Below are positions 17,133 to 25,492 of a DNA stretch of 64,000 nucleotides, piece by piece; positions within the stretch are counted from its first letter, which is position 1; each line of letters starts with the position of its first letter. The translations under genes and the position numbers were made by a program. Source of the DNA: Bacillota bacterium. Lineage in GTDB: Bacteria; Bacillota; Clostridia; Christensenellales; SZUA-584. The stretch lies in NCBI GenBank assembly GCA_023459495.1, contig JAEWTL010000059.1:1-64000 (forward strand), given 5' to 3'. The notes beneath the pieces are model-generated. The model saw nothing but the letters and a program-made list of their open reading frames with translations. It was not told where the DNA came from and did no database searches.

Positions 17133-17255
17133 GACATTGAGGAGTGGAACAAGTGATCATACTACTCGCGATGGAAAGCGGCAGCCGCGCATGGGGCTTC
17201 GCTTCCTGACAGCGACTTTGATGTGCTGTCCTTTATGAAAAGCTTTAAACTGTGA
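17133..17255 (+). pseudogene. Remnant of an RlaP-type nucleotidyltransferase gene
   Basis: GTG 17153 opens a frame reading VIILLAMESGSRAWGFAS then a stop; one frame over the same stretch continues PDSDFDV. The joined text ESGSRAWGFAS-PDSDFDV is the catalytic signature (GSxxxG...DxD) of PF10127-type nucleotidyltransferases. The bases before it read IEEWNK in yet another frame. Two frameshifts and the loss of everything beyond about 40 residues show a dead fragment. Confidence 0.7.
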
Positions 17256-17404
17256 GCATCCGTCCGACACTATCCTTTCCAAGGTGAACACCCCGATTCG
17301 AGGGCGCTTTCAGTATTGCGTTGATCTAATTATGATTTGACAAAATGTCCGTTTTCATATTAATGTATTAAACGTATTTATCGACATCTTATGGAGCATT
17401 GATT

Positions 17405-18382
17405 ATGCAATTGAAGAAAATCACCGCCGTCGTCGTGATGGCGGTTTTGCTTGCCGGATGTGCAGACGCCAATGCAGCTGCATCCACGCCGACACCCACA
17501 GCTATTCCTACGCCGGCTGCGACCGCTACCCCGGTACCCACTCCATCGCCCACCCCGGTGCCGACGACTCCGCCTGAACCCACTCCCGAGCCATACTTTA
17601 CGGACGAGGAACAGGTTACGGTGGACGCGGAAAACGGCTATTGGTCGTATTCTTCGCCCACGCTATGGGTGGAGATTCACCGCGTATTCGATGAAGAAAA
17701 AACGGTCACCTACTATGCTGCGGAGGTACGCGTTAAACCCGGCGAGACGGAACGGGGCGGCTTCTCTACGCCGGACCGGCCGGGCGGCAACTCGACTGCA
17801 CTTTATAAAATTGCAAAGTATTATCAGGCGGTGCTCGCGGTGAACGGCGATTTTTTGGATCACCACTCGGAAGACCCCAAAGGCGTCATCATCCGGGACG
17901 GCATCGTATTTGCTGATGACGGCGAGAATACCACACTGGCGTTTATGCCGGACGGCACGCTGCGCGTGGTTGCGGCAGGGGAGCTTACGGCAGACGAACT
18001 GCTGGCGCAGGGCGTTAAGAACGCGTTCTCATTCGGACCGACCCTTATTAACGACGGCGTCATTCAGGAGGGGCTGGACAAGCATTATCTCAGAAAGAAA
18101 AACCCGCGCTGTGCAGTGGGCATGATTGATCCTTACCACTACATGCTGATTGTGGTGGATGGCCGCGATGACGGGTACAGCACCGGCATGACGCTTGTGG
18201 AATTAGCAGACCTGTTCGCCTCCTACGGCTGCGAAGTTGCGTACAACCTGGACGGCGGACAGTCCGCCACCATGACGTTTATGGGTGAAAACCTCAACCA
18301 ATACGGCGGGTCGCATACCGGTCAGAGGGGAGTGCCCGATTCGCTCATGTTCGGAACTTCGGAGCTTGTACCTGCGTCATAG
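17405..18382 (+). CDS. Phosphodiester glycosidase (NAGPA-domain) lipoprotein, copy 1
   Basis: A 325-residue lipoprotein. The signal peptide ends in LLAGC (Cys at about 18), followed by a linker of repeated Thr-Pro-Ala (about 25-65, TPVPTPSPTPVPT) that would span the cell wall. The rest is the NAGPA/DUF2233 fold: AVLAVNGDFLD, DPKGVIIRDG, FGPTLINDGV, RCAVGMID and NLDGGQSATM are its conserved blocks, the last near the active site. NAGPA-type enzymes cleave GlcNAc-1-phosphodiesters; in bacteria they act on exopolysaccharide or wall teichoic-acid-like linkages. ATG 17405 is used with GGAG upstream. A paralogue follows 47 bases after the stop. Confidence 0.85.
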   Translation: MQLKKITAVVVMAVLLAGCADANAAASTPTPTAIPTPAATATPVPTPSPTPVPTTPPEPTPEPYFTDEEQVTVDAENGYWSYSSPTLWVEIHRVFDEEKTVTYYAAEVRVKPGETERGGFSTPDRPGGNSTALYKIAKYYQAVLAVNGDFLDHHSEDPKGVIIRDGIVFADDGENTTLAFMPDGTLRVVAAGELTADELLAQGVKNAFSFGPTLINDGVIQEGLDKHYLRKKNPRCAVGMIDPYHYMLIVVDGRDDGYSTGMTLVELADLFASYGCEVAYNLDGGQSATMTFMGENLNQYGGSHTGQRGVPDSLMFGTSELVPAS

Positions 18383-18429
18383 GTCGGGCCGCGAAAAAAC
18401 AGGCGGCACAATTTTCTGTGGAGTATATT

Positions 18430-19410
18430 ATGAAGTTTAGAAAAATGATTGCAGTTGTTGTGGTAGCGGCCATTCTTGGTGGATGTACGGATTCGGCTGC
18501 GGTTGTTTCCACGCCGACAGCTACAGCCATAGCCACGCCTGTGGTGACTGCCACTCCGGTGCCCACGCCTTCACCGACTCCGGTGCCTACGGCTCCGCCC
18601 GAGCCCACGCCTGATCCATACTTTACGGCGGATGAGCAGGTAACGGTGGACGCTGAGGCCGGTTACTGGGCATATTCTTCGCCCACGCTTTGGGTAGAGA
18701 TCAATCGCATCTATGATGAAGAGCTGGAAGTGACGTACTTTGTCGCGGAAGTGCGCTGCAAGCCGGGCGAACTGGCGCGCGGCGGTCTTTCCAAGCCGGG
18801 CAGTACAACCGGTAAAAATGTGGACCTCTACAAGATCATGCGGGACTACAGTGCCGTGGTCGCGATCAACGGCGACTTCTTGGCTGACAACCTTGATAAT
18901 GATCCCAAAGGTGTCATCATCCGCGATGGCCTGGTCAGCGTGGATAACGATGATAACAGCTCACTGGTGTTCATGCCGGACGGCACGATGCGCGTGTTTG
19001 CGGCGGGCGAGGCCACCGCGGACGAACTGCTGGCGCAGGGTGTCACCAATTCGTTCTCGTTCGGCCCGGTGCTTATCAATGATGGGACCATTCAGGACGG
19101 TTTGGATACACATTACCTCCGGAAGAAGAACCCTCGGGCCGCAGTGGGCATGATTGAAGCCAACCACTTTCTGCTGGTGATGGTGCAGGGGCGTCCGCCG
19201 GAGCCCACCCACGGCATGACGCTGACCGAACTGGCCGAGCTGTTTGAATCCTATGGATGCGAGGTGGCTTATAATATGGACGGCGGCGCGAGCGCGACCA
19301 TTGGCTTTATGGGTGAAAATATTAGTGAATATGAAGGCTCACTCACCGGGCAGCGCCCCGTAGCCGATGCGCTGATGTTCGGCACCTCGGAACTCGTACC
19401 CGAACCTTAA
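18430..19410 (+). CDS. Phosphodiester glycosidase (NAGPA-domain) lipoprotein, copy 2
   Basis: A 326-residue paralogue of the preceding gene with the same plan: signal peptide with lipobox ILGGC, Thr/Pro/Ala linker, then the NAGPA domain with VVAINGDFLAD, DPKGVIIRDG, FGPVLINDG, RAAVGMIE and NMDGGASATIGF. Even the linker-domain junction (PDPYFTADEQVTVDAE) matches copy 1. The pair clearly arose by tandem duplication; differences are spread over the domain, so it is not recent. The active-site blocks are intact in both, so both may be active with differing specificity. Downstream is a pair of composite hairpin elements. Confidence 0.85.
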   Translation: MKFRKMIAVVVVAAILGGCTDSAAVVSTPTATAIATPVVTATPVPTPSPTPVPTAPPEPTPDPYFTADEQVTVDAEAGYWAYSSPTLWVEINRIYDEELEVTYFVAEVRCKPGELARGGLSKPGSTTGKNVDLYKIMRDYSAVVAINGDFLADNLDNDPKGVIIRDGLVSVDNDDNSSLVFMPDGTMRVFAAGEATADELLAQGVTNSFSFGPVLINDGTIQDGLDTHYLRKKNPRAAVGMIEANHFLLVMVQGRPPEPTHGMTLTELAELFESYGCEVAYNMDGGASATIGFMGENISEYEGSLTGQRPVADALMFGTSELVPEP

Positions 19411-19491
19411 CATAACCTTCAGAAGCCGAAAATACCCGCATTCTGGTTGCTTACAAAGGTTCCCTTTGTAGCCCCGCCTCCGAACCTTCAT

Positions 19492-19588
19492 CCCACAAAG
19501 CTGCGCTTTGCGGGGACCTCGACCACCGCTAAAGGGGCATTGTCCCCTTAAAATCCTATCGAATGAAACGCTCTGAACGGGGCGTTTC
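19492..19588 (+). repeat. Three-hairpin composite element, copy D
   Basis: Hairpin 1 CCCACAAAGC-TGC-GCTTTGCGGGG, linker ACCTCGACCACCGC, hairpin 2 TAAAGGGG-CATTG-TCCCCTTA (19530-19550), linker AAATCCTATCGAAT, hairpin 3 GAAACGC...GGCGTTTC (19565-19588). The layout is the same as at 14214. Confidence 0.7.
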
Positions 19589-19650
19589 GCAGTTAAAGGG
19601 ATATTTAAGGGACTGGTTCCTTGGACGGGAGCGCGAGGGCAACGCCCTCG
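19565..19650 (-). repeat. Three-hairpin composite element, copy D' (degenerate, shares hairpin 3 with D)
   Basis: On the minus strand: hairpin 1 CGAGGGCGTTGCCCTCG (19634-19650), linker CGCTCCCGT, a weak hairpin 2 (CCAAGGA...TCCCTTAA), linker ATATCCCTTTAACT, then the same hairpin 3 used by copy D. Confidence 0.5.
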
Positions 19651-19701
19651 TAAGCAGGCTTGCCATTAAGCTCAGAAACCGGGTATTCGCGGCTTAATTT
19701 T

Positions 19702-20427
19702 TTATTCAAACCGCTTTGCACGCATGGCAAACACATAGGTCGTAATCTCTGCGGCCGAGTAAGCCGTGAGCCACAGCAGGGGAGGCCATGCGTGGCCAAG
19801 GCTGAAGTACAGATCTGCACTGTAGGCTGTGCAGGCGTCATAGATGGGCGGCAGCAGAATTAGTGGATATCGCAGCGCAGGCAGCGCGTCGATCAATCCT
19901 CCTTTTGCGATGGCAATAAGCCCCGCCAAAACGCTTAGAAGCACAGCAATTTTTCTGCCGGGCAGCAGACGAGGGTTGAACAGCAGCCCAAGCATGCCGC
20001 CGGAGAAGCCGGTGAGCCAGAACAGCACCAAACCGGAGACGATATCCGAAAAAACGACCGGACGAATGAACAGCTTCGAATGGTTCAGCAGATTGATTAG
20101 CAACGGCAGGAGTACAGCGGTCAATGCGAACACGAGCGCAAGCACCGCAATCAGCAGGGCTTTGCCCAGATACAGATATGAAGGATGGCGCAGTTTGATG
20201 AGCATCGTCTGCTCTACCATGGGCTCGCTTAAGGTGCTGAGCATTACGCCCATACTGAGCATCAGTGCAAACAGGATCAGCGCGCAGATTGAAAAGCTGC
20301 TCAGGATGTTGAGTGGGGCGATGGCGTAGCCTGCGGCAATATACCCGAGCAGCAGCAGCGTCGGCAGCACGAACCGACCGCTGTGCAGCAGCTTGTCCCG
20401 CTCGTACCGGAAAATCGCTTTTAGCAT
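19702..20427 (-). CDS. ABC transporter membrane subunit
   Basis: A 241-residue membrane protein with six hydrophobic stretches, including LLLLGYIAAGYAIAPLNIL, FSICALILFALMLSMGVML and AVLLSVLAGLIAIAKGG. There is no sequence motif beyond this, but its start overlaps the last 7 bases of the ATPase gene (ATGC-TAA), showing translational coupling. Together they form an ABC-2-like exporter of unknown substrate. GGAGGGA precedes the ATG inside the ATPase gene. Confidence 0.8.
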   Translation of the reverse strand: MLKAIFRYERDKLLHSGRFVLPTLLLLGYIAAGYAIAPLNILSSFSICALILFALMLSMGVMLSTLSEPMVEQTMLIKLRHPSYLYLGKALLIAVLALVFALTAVLLPLLINLLNHSKLFIRPVVFSDIVSGLVLFWLTGFSGGMLGLLFNPRLLPGRKIAVLLSVLAGLIAIAKGGLIDALPALRYPLILLPPIYDACTAYSADLYFSLGHAWPPLLWLTAYSAAEITTYVFAMRAKRFE

Positions 20428-21257
20428 AGCAAGTCTCCCTCCTCATAGCGCGCAATGCGAGTGCCGCCCGACACCAACGCCTGAAAGATGGCGGGGGACT
20501 GTGAAACGTCCGCCTCAATGCGGACCAGCGGCCCGAATGGGGTAAGAACCGGTTTTTCACCAGGTATGTTTTGCAGCAATGCCGGAATGTGTTCTGCGCT
20601 GCCTTCGACGAGGAAGACGCAGCGCGAAGTGGCACCCCGGCAGATGTATTCCGTGCCATCCGTCAGCCGTCCGCCGCTGATCTCGTATATACGGTCAGCC
20701 AATGCTTCGATGAGAAAGGGCTCGTGGCAGGCCATCACCAGCGCCATACCGCCGCGCTTGCGGGTCCGCAGTTCTTCGATCAAATTCAGCCTTGAGAGAG
20801 CGTCCTGCCCGGATAGCGGCTCATCCACAAACAGAATGTCCCGCTGACCTGCGAGCGCCTGCACCGCGGCCACCTTCTGCAGCGTCCCTTTGGAGAGATA
20901 CTTCATCGGCGTATCCAGCATATCCTCCAGCGCAAACATGCGGTAATAGCCCTGAACCGCCGATTCACCCAGCCCTTCAAGGCTCTGCATATGCGACATG
21001 AACCGAGATATCGTCAGAGGGAGCTTTTCGTATCGGTCGGGGATAAGTCCTGCCCGCATGCCTTTAGCAAAGTGCACTGTGCCGCTTGTGGGTGCGGTCA
21101 TGCCGGAGAGGATGCGCAACAACGTGCTTTTACCGCAGCCGTTTTCTCCCACGAACGCCACTGCCTCGCCACGGCGCACCGAGATGCTGACATCCTCAAG
21201 TACCGTTCGGCCTTCGTATACCTTGCGGATATGCTCCGCACACAGCAACTCTTCCAT
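20421..21257 (-). CDS. ABC transporter ATP-binding subunit
   Basis: A 278-residue ABC ATPase: Walker A GENGCGKST at about 37-45, a signature YLSKGTLQKVAAV (the usual LSGGQ is changed to LSKGT, as in several ABC-2 exporters), Walker B ILFVDEPLSG, and the switch histidine in ACHEP. The last 60 residues form an extra domain (CVFLVEGSAEHIPALLQ onward) as in CcmA/YxlF-like subunits. It pairs with the overlapping permease gene. A GGGGGC site precedes ATG 21257. It is divergent from the aldo/keto reductase gene. Confidence 0.88.
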   Translation of the reverse strand: MEELLCAEHIRKVYEGRTVLEDVSISVRRGEAVAFVGENGCGKSTLLRILSGMTAPTSGTVHFAKGMRAGLIPDRYEKLPLTISRFMSHMQSLEGLGESAVQGYYRMFALEDMLDTPMKYLSKGTLQKVAAVQALAGQRDILFVDEPLSGQDALSRLNLIEELRTRKRGGMALVMACHEPFLIEALADRIYEISGGRLTDGTEYICRGATSRCVFLVEGSAEHIPALLQNIPGEKPVLTPFGPLVRIEADVSQSPAIFQALVSGGTRIARYEEGDLLC

Positions 21258-21339
21258 ATGCCCCCTTTTTTCACTGAACTGAAGATCACTACGCCATTAT
21301 ATTCCACCCTCTGGGCGATGGCAAGCATGCGGGGAGGTG

Positions 21340-21368
21340 TTGACAGAGCGGCGAAAAATGACGATAAT
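21340..21368 (+). promoter_or_regulatory. Sigma-A promoter of the aldo/keto reductase gene
   Basis: TTGACA (21340-21345), a 17-base spacer and GATAAT (21363-21368), 76 bases before the start codon. Confidence 0.75.
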
Positions 21369-21443
21369 TAGCGAGGAGTATTATCTCTGCGCGAATAGAG
21401 TGCGCATGGTGCAAGATATATTGCATTTAGCAGAGGAGGAAGA

Positions 21444-22295
21444 ATGAAAAGCCTAACGGACCAATTTACACTCAGCAACGGCGTTGGTATCCCCTGCGTG
21501 GGATTCGGAACATGGCAGTCGCCTCAGGGAAAGGTGACCGTGGATGCTGTTAAAACAGCGCTGGAAGCCGGATATCGGCACATTGATACCGCAGCGGCCT
21601 ATGGCAACGAGAAAGAGGTGGGGGATGGTATCCGCGAGAGCGGAGTGCCGCGCGGCGAGATTTTCGTCACCACCAAGCTGTGGAACAGTGACCGCGGCTA
21701 TGACAAAACCATGAAGGCCTTTGAGAAATCTCTCGAAGCGTTGGGCATGGATTACCTTGACCTTTACCTGATTCACTGGCCATCCGGACTGCAGCATGGG
21801 CCGCAGTGGAAGCAGACCAATCTCAGCACGTGGAAGGCGTTTGAAAAGCTGTATGCCGAAGGACGCATCCGCGCGATCGGCGTCAGCAATTTCATGACAC
21901 ATCATCTGGAGGCGCTTGCCGCGGAGGCTGAAGTGAAACCCATGGTGAATCAGATTGAACTGCATGTGGGTAATATGCAGTCCGAAACGTCGGAATACTG
22001 CAAAAAGCAGGGCATACTGCTCGAGGCGTGGAGTCCGCTCGGCACCGGAAGGGTATTGAGTCACCCGACGCTTGTCGCCCTTGCAAAGAAATACGGTGTC
22101 AGTGTTGCGCAGCTGTGCATCCGCTGGTGCCTGCAGAACGATTTTCTGCCGCTGCCTAAATCCGTGACGCCCTCTCGCATCCACGAGAATGCGCAGGTGT
22201 TTTCGTTTGAGATCAGCGCAGAGGACATTGCTGAAATGAACGCCCTGCCGAACTTCGGCGGATCAGGACTGAACCCGGATAAAGTGGATTTCTAA
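21444..22295 (+). CDS. Aldo/keto reductase
   Basis: A 283-residue NADPH-dependent (beta/alpha)8-barrel oxidoreductase. The catalytic tetrad is visible as Asp in GYRHIDTAAAYGNE, Tyr of the same motif, Lys in VTTKLWN and His in LYLIHWPSG. The cofactor-binding segment LPKSVTPSRIHEN lies near residue 235. It belongs to the AKR5-like group reducing small aldehydes, methylglyoxal or diketogulonate; the exact substrate cannot be fixed. A strong AGAGGAGGAAG ribosome site and a consensus promoter upstream suggest good expression. Monocistronic, convergent with the MATE gene. Confidence 0.93.
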   Translation: MKSLTDQFTLSNGVGIPCVGFGTWQSPQGKVTVDAVKTALEAGYRHIDTAAAYGNEKEVGDGIRESGVPRGEIFVTTKLWNSDRGYDKTMKAFEKSLEALGMDYLDLYLIHWPSGLQHGPQWKQTNLSTWKAFEKLYAEGRIRAIGVSNFMTHHLEALAAEAEVKPMVNQIELHVGNMQSETSEYCKKQGILLEAWSPLGTGRVLSHPTLVALAKKYGVSVAQLCIRWCLQNDFLPLPKSVTPSRIHENAQVFSFEISAEDIAEMNALPNFGGSGLNPDKVDF

Positions 22296-22305
22296 GCAAT
22301 CGAAC

Positions 22306-22335
22306 AAGGCCTGCCAAAGAATGTGGACAGGCCTT
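22306..22335. terminator. Hairpin between convergent genes
   Basis: AAGGCCTG / CAGGCCTT stem that overlaps the stop codon of the MATE gene. No clear T run on either side, so it is a weak terminator at best. Confidence 0.45.
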
Positions 22336-23749
22336 ATGATCTTGCGCGCTGAGTGATGCGGCGGCGCAGACCCGGAAACAGGCCGGGGCCGCTGTCGATG
22401 ACCGAAACCCATTGGACGCGCAGAACCATTACTGTGGTGATGATGGCGCTAAGGTAGTTGGAGAACAGGTTGCCCCAGAACACGGCGTATACGCCGAGGT
22501 AGCGCTCCGTAGCCAGTATGAATAGGTAGCGCAGCAGCCAGATGCGCAGTACGCCCATGACGAGCGAAACGTTGGTGCGCCCAAGACCGATGAAAGCGCC
22601 GATCTGCGTCATGCAGACTCCGAAACCCACAACCGAGTAGGTATAGATATGAAGTGAGCGGTTCGCCATATCGAGCACCTCCGCTTCCCGCGTGAACAGC
22701 ACCGTGATATGGCTGGACAGCGGCACGATGATGCCGATCAACGCGGCAGCGGTGATTGCGCTCATGAGGCAGCCGAGCCAGCAGGCACGGCGAGCCCGAT
22801 CGCCCTGCTCCGCACCGACGTTCATACTGACCATTGTGGTGACTGCCGCGCCGAATGCGGACGGCAGCGTAAAGCAGACGCTGGTGATACTGTTCGCAAT
22901 GCCCTGCCCGGTGAGCACAATGGGTCCGTACTTCTCCACCTCGTTGTTGATGAGGTAGAAGCCCACGTAGATCATAAGGTTGGAGAGCATGGTGGGCAGT
23001 CCGATGCGTACGAGCGTGCGGATCACCTCGCCGTCGGGCCTGTAGCCTTTCAGCGACAGCCGTTCAGGTCCTTTCTTGATGAAGAGCTCAAAGTACATCC
23101 AGACCGTGATGAGGATGTTGGCGGAAAGCGAGGCCAAAGCCGCGCCGGTAACGCCCCAGCGAAGCACCGCGATGAACAGCACGTTGAAGACGACCTTAAC
23201 GATAAGCAAAATCACCATGCGCACAAAGGTCGCCTCGGGATTGCCGTTCGCGTTTTTGATTGCGTTGTAGATCGACTCCAAAAAGGAGAAGGGAATCGAA
23301 AGGGCACTCAGCGCAAGGTAGGTAAAGACGCCCTGCGAGATCTGCGGGTCCACATGGGCCGAGACGGGATACGCAAGCGCGAGCAGCACCGGCGCAAGCA
23401 CGATGCCGAGCATGGAAGCGAACATGATAAGCTGGGTAGAGATACGGCGAGCTTCCGTAAGCTGACCCTTTCCGTTGGTCTGGCCGATGAGCGCCATGCC
23501 TGCGGAGCCAAGCCCGGCAGCCAAACCCACCACCATGCCGATGATCGGCGTGCAGTAGGTGATAGAGCCTGCGGCGATAGTGCCTGCGATGTTGTTGATG
23601 AACAGTCCGTCGATGAGCGGAATTGCGCATTGAACGGTTCCCATCAGCAGTGTGGGCAGCGAGAGCCGCGCGATCGTTTTGGCAATGGAACCGTGAAGGA
23701 TGAGATCACAGCGTTGTGACGTATTCTGCTTAAAAAAACCAATATTCAT
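22334..23749 (-). CDS. MATE-family multidrug/sodium antiporter
   Basis: A 471-residue inner-membrane exporter with twelve predicted helices in two six-helix halves. The N-half shows LPTLLMGTVQCAIPLIDGLFI and the GQTNGKGQ loop, the C-half IGLPTMLSNLMIYVGFYLIN and the symmetrical GAEQGDRARRA loop, as expected for the MatE fold. MATE proteins expel cationic drugs or metabolites in exchange for Na+ or H+. No regulator gene adjoins it. Confidence 0.93.
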   Translation of the reverse strand: MNIGFFKQNTSQRCDLILHGSIAKTIARLSLPTLLMGTVQCAIPLIDGLFINNIAGTIAAGSITYCTPIIGMVVGLAAGLGSAGMALIGQTNGKGQLTEARRISTQLIMFASMLGIVLAPVLLALAYPVSAHVDPQISQGVFTYLALSALSIPFSFLESIYNAIKNANGNPEATFVRMVILLIVKVVFNVLFIAVLRWGVTGAALASLSANILITVWMYFELFIKKGPERLSLKGYRPDGEVIRTLVRIGLPTMLSNLMIYVGFYLINNEVEKYGPIVLTGQGIANSITSVCFTLPSAFGAAVTTMVSMNVGAEQGDRARRACWLGCLMSAITAAALIGIIVPLSSHITVLFTREAEVLDMANRSLHIYTYSVVGFGVCMTQIGAFIGLGRTNVSLVMGVLRIWLLRYLFILATERYLGVYAVFWGNLFSNYLSAIITTVMVLRVQWVSVIDSGPGLFPGLRRRITQRARS

Positions 23750-23964
23750 CGGTTTATACTATTTACCCCGGTGCCGTCGGAAAATTGCGTAAGCTTTGTA
23801 AGTACTCCGGCGAAGCACCCGTATATTATATGCACGAGCCTGACCCCGGTCAAGCACCAAATCAACGCTCATAACGGATTAAATTTAAAGGGTTACCTTG
23901 AAATTTGTGTTTAAGCCGCATACAGCGGTTTATATATGACCTGACATATAATCGGGAGAAGACG

Positions 23965-25356
23965 ATGGGAACGAAGAAGATACGCAAGGATAAAAGCTAC
24001 CATATCATCATTTCCTCGCTGACGGATGCGAATAAAAAAGCGCGCGCGCTGACCATGACGCGCAGCGGGATCGTAACCTCAATCATCTGCATCGTTTTGG
24101 TGGTCGTGCTGTCGGTAGGAGCGGCGGTGTTCTCGGTATCTGAAGTGCTGCAGCGTCAGTCACAGGCGGATACGCTGGCAGGCAGGGTGGATGAGCAGCT
24201 GTTGCTGCTGAGCGCATACGAGAACCGGCTGACTGAGCTGCAGCTGGCCAAAACGCAGCGGGATGCGGCAGAAGCAACGCAGGGCATGGCGCTGGCGGGC
24301 AGTGCACAGGAGACCACGGGGATGGGTGCGCAGGAGAGCGTGGAACCTCTCGTTTCCGTGCAGGAAGCGGTGCAAAGTATCAACAGCGAATATACAGGTG
24401 AAATCAATGCGCAGGTGGACGCGCTTAAACAGGTTGCAACCGCGGACGAAGTCGAAGTGGTGTACAGTGGCGATTTTGATGGCGACAGCGATACAGTGAA
24501 CAACTGGTCGGAGGTACTCGCCATTTTTGTGGTGGCAGCCGGTTATGACCTGAGCACACTACAGCTGATTACGGAAACCGACTGCGGGCTGCTGGAGCAG
24601 ATCTACCGGGACATGAACCGATATGAGATCACTTCGCATACTGTTCCTGTGGTAACGCCTGCGGAGAGCGGGGGAGAGGCGGTTTACAGCACGCTGATGA
24701 CCATCAGTATTGCGGTAGACAGCATCGATTGCGATACATATGCGAAGGAACTTAGCTGGACCAAGGAACAAAAGCACGCGCTAAGCATCTTCAGGGACAC
24801 CAAGTATAACATGACCTATGCCGCGCTGCTCGGCGTAAATTTGTACGAAGGCCTCAATTCCGATGAGCTCGCTGCGATTATTGATGGACTTGATCCGAAC
24901 CTCATCGGTACAACGATTGTTAAAGCAGCGCTGACACGCTTGGGTGACCCATATTCAAACGCCCGCCGAAATTCAGGTAACTATGCGGACTGCTCCTCCC
25001 TGGTTCACTGGGCGTATCAGCAGGCAGGTATCGACATCCCTTCAACCTCCGTCGAACAGGCCAAATACTGCTATAATAACGGATATACTGTGGATCTGGA
25101 CGAGCTGCAGCCGGGTGACCTGCTCTACTGGCAGAAGACATCCTGCCATTGCGGACGCTGGCACGAAATCCACCACGCCGGTATTTATATCGGCAACAAC
25201 CTTGTCATTGAGGCGAGCTCCTCGCAAGGCTGCGTCGTCATTCGGCCGCTCTGGAGCGGCGGTGTATGGCGGCTTTACATGGCTGGCCGGCCTTATACGG
25301 AGGAACCTCCAACCGTAAGCATAGCCCCGGTACCGGCCCAGACGGACAGTAAATAG
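23965..25356 (+). CDS. Membrane-anchored NlpC/P60 endopeptidase
   Basis: A 464-residue protein with a cytosolic basic N-terminus, one membrane helix (about 36-60), a coiled-coil-like Gln/Glu/Ala region (65-145), a middle region of unknown type and a C-terminal NlpC/P60 domain (about 315-455). The catalytic Cys is residue 343 in YADCSSLVHWAY and the catalytic His is about 404 in EIHHAGIYIG. It should hydrolyse peptide bonds in peptidoglycan outside the membrane. Start ATG 23965 has GGGAGA upstream; 20 earlier codons are open but less likely. A terminator follows. Confidence 0.88.
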   Translation: MGTKKIRKDKSYHIIISSLTDANKKARALTMTRSGIVTSIICIVLVVVLSVGAAVFSVSEVLQRQSQADTLAGRVDEQLLLLSAYENRLTELQLAKTQRDAAEATQGMALAGSAQETTGMGAQESVEPLVSVQEAVQSINSEYTGEINAQVDALKQVATADEVEVVYSGDFDGDSDTVNNWSEVLAIFVVAAGYDLSTLQLITETDCGLLEQIYRDMNRYEITSHTVPVVTPAESGGEAVYSTLMTISIAVDSIDCDTYAKELSWTKEQKHALSIFRDTKYNMTYAALLGVNLYEGLNSDELAAIIDGLDPNLIGTTIVKAALTRLGDPYSNARRNSGNYADCSSLVHWAYQQAGIDIPSTSVEQAKYCYNNGYTVDLDELQPGDLLYWQKTSCHCGRWHEIHHAGIYIGNNLVIEASSSQGCVVIRPLWSGGVWRLYMAGRPYTEEPPTVSIAPVPAQTDSK

Positions 25357-25378
25357 CCCAAAGCGCATATAAACGTGT

Positions 25379-25411
25379 AAGCCCGGAGTCAACTTTCCGG
25401 GCTTTATTTTT
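25379..25411 (+). terminator. Terminator of the NlpC/P60 gene
   Basis: AAGCCCGGA/TCCGGGCTT stem followed by TATTTTTA. Confidence 0.88.
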
Positions 25412-25453
25412 ACTTGGAAATGCTTCAATGATATTTACGGGTAGATGTGATGC

Positions 25454-25486
25454 AAAAAAAGCGGATTTTAACTACCCGCTTTTTGT
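25454..25486. terminator. Terminator of the DUF362 gene
   Basis: AAAAAGCGG/CCGCTTTTT stem with A and T runs on both sides, directly beyond the DUF362 stop on the minus strand. Confidence 0.82.
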
Positions 25487-25492
25487 ATATTT

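Noticed and set aside
22709..23719. 336-codon plus-strand frame opposite the MATE gene
   Set aside because: Highly charged shadow frame without family motifs; the MATE protein on the other strand is clear.
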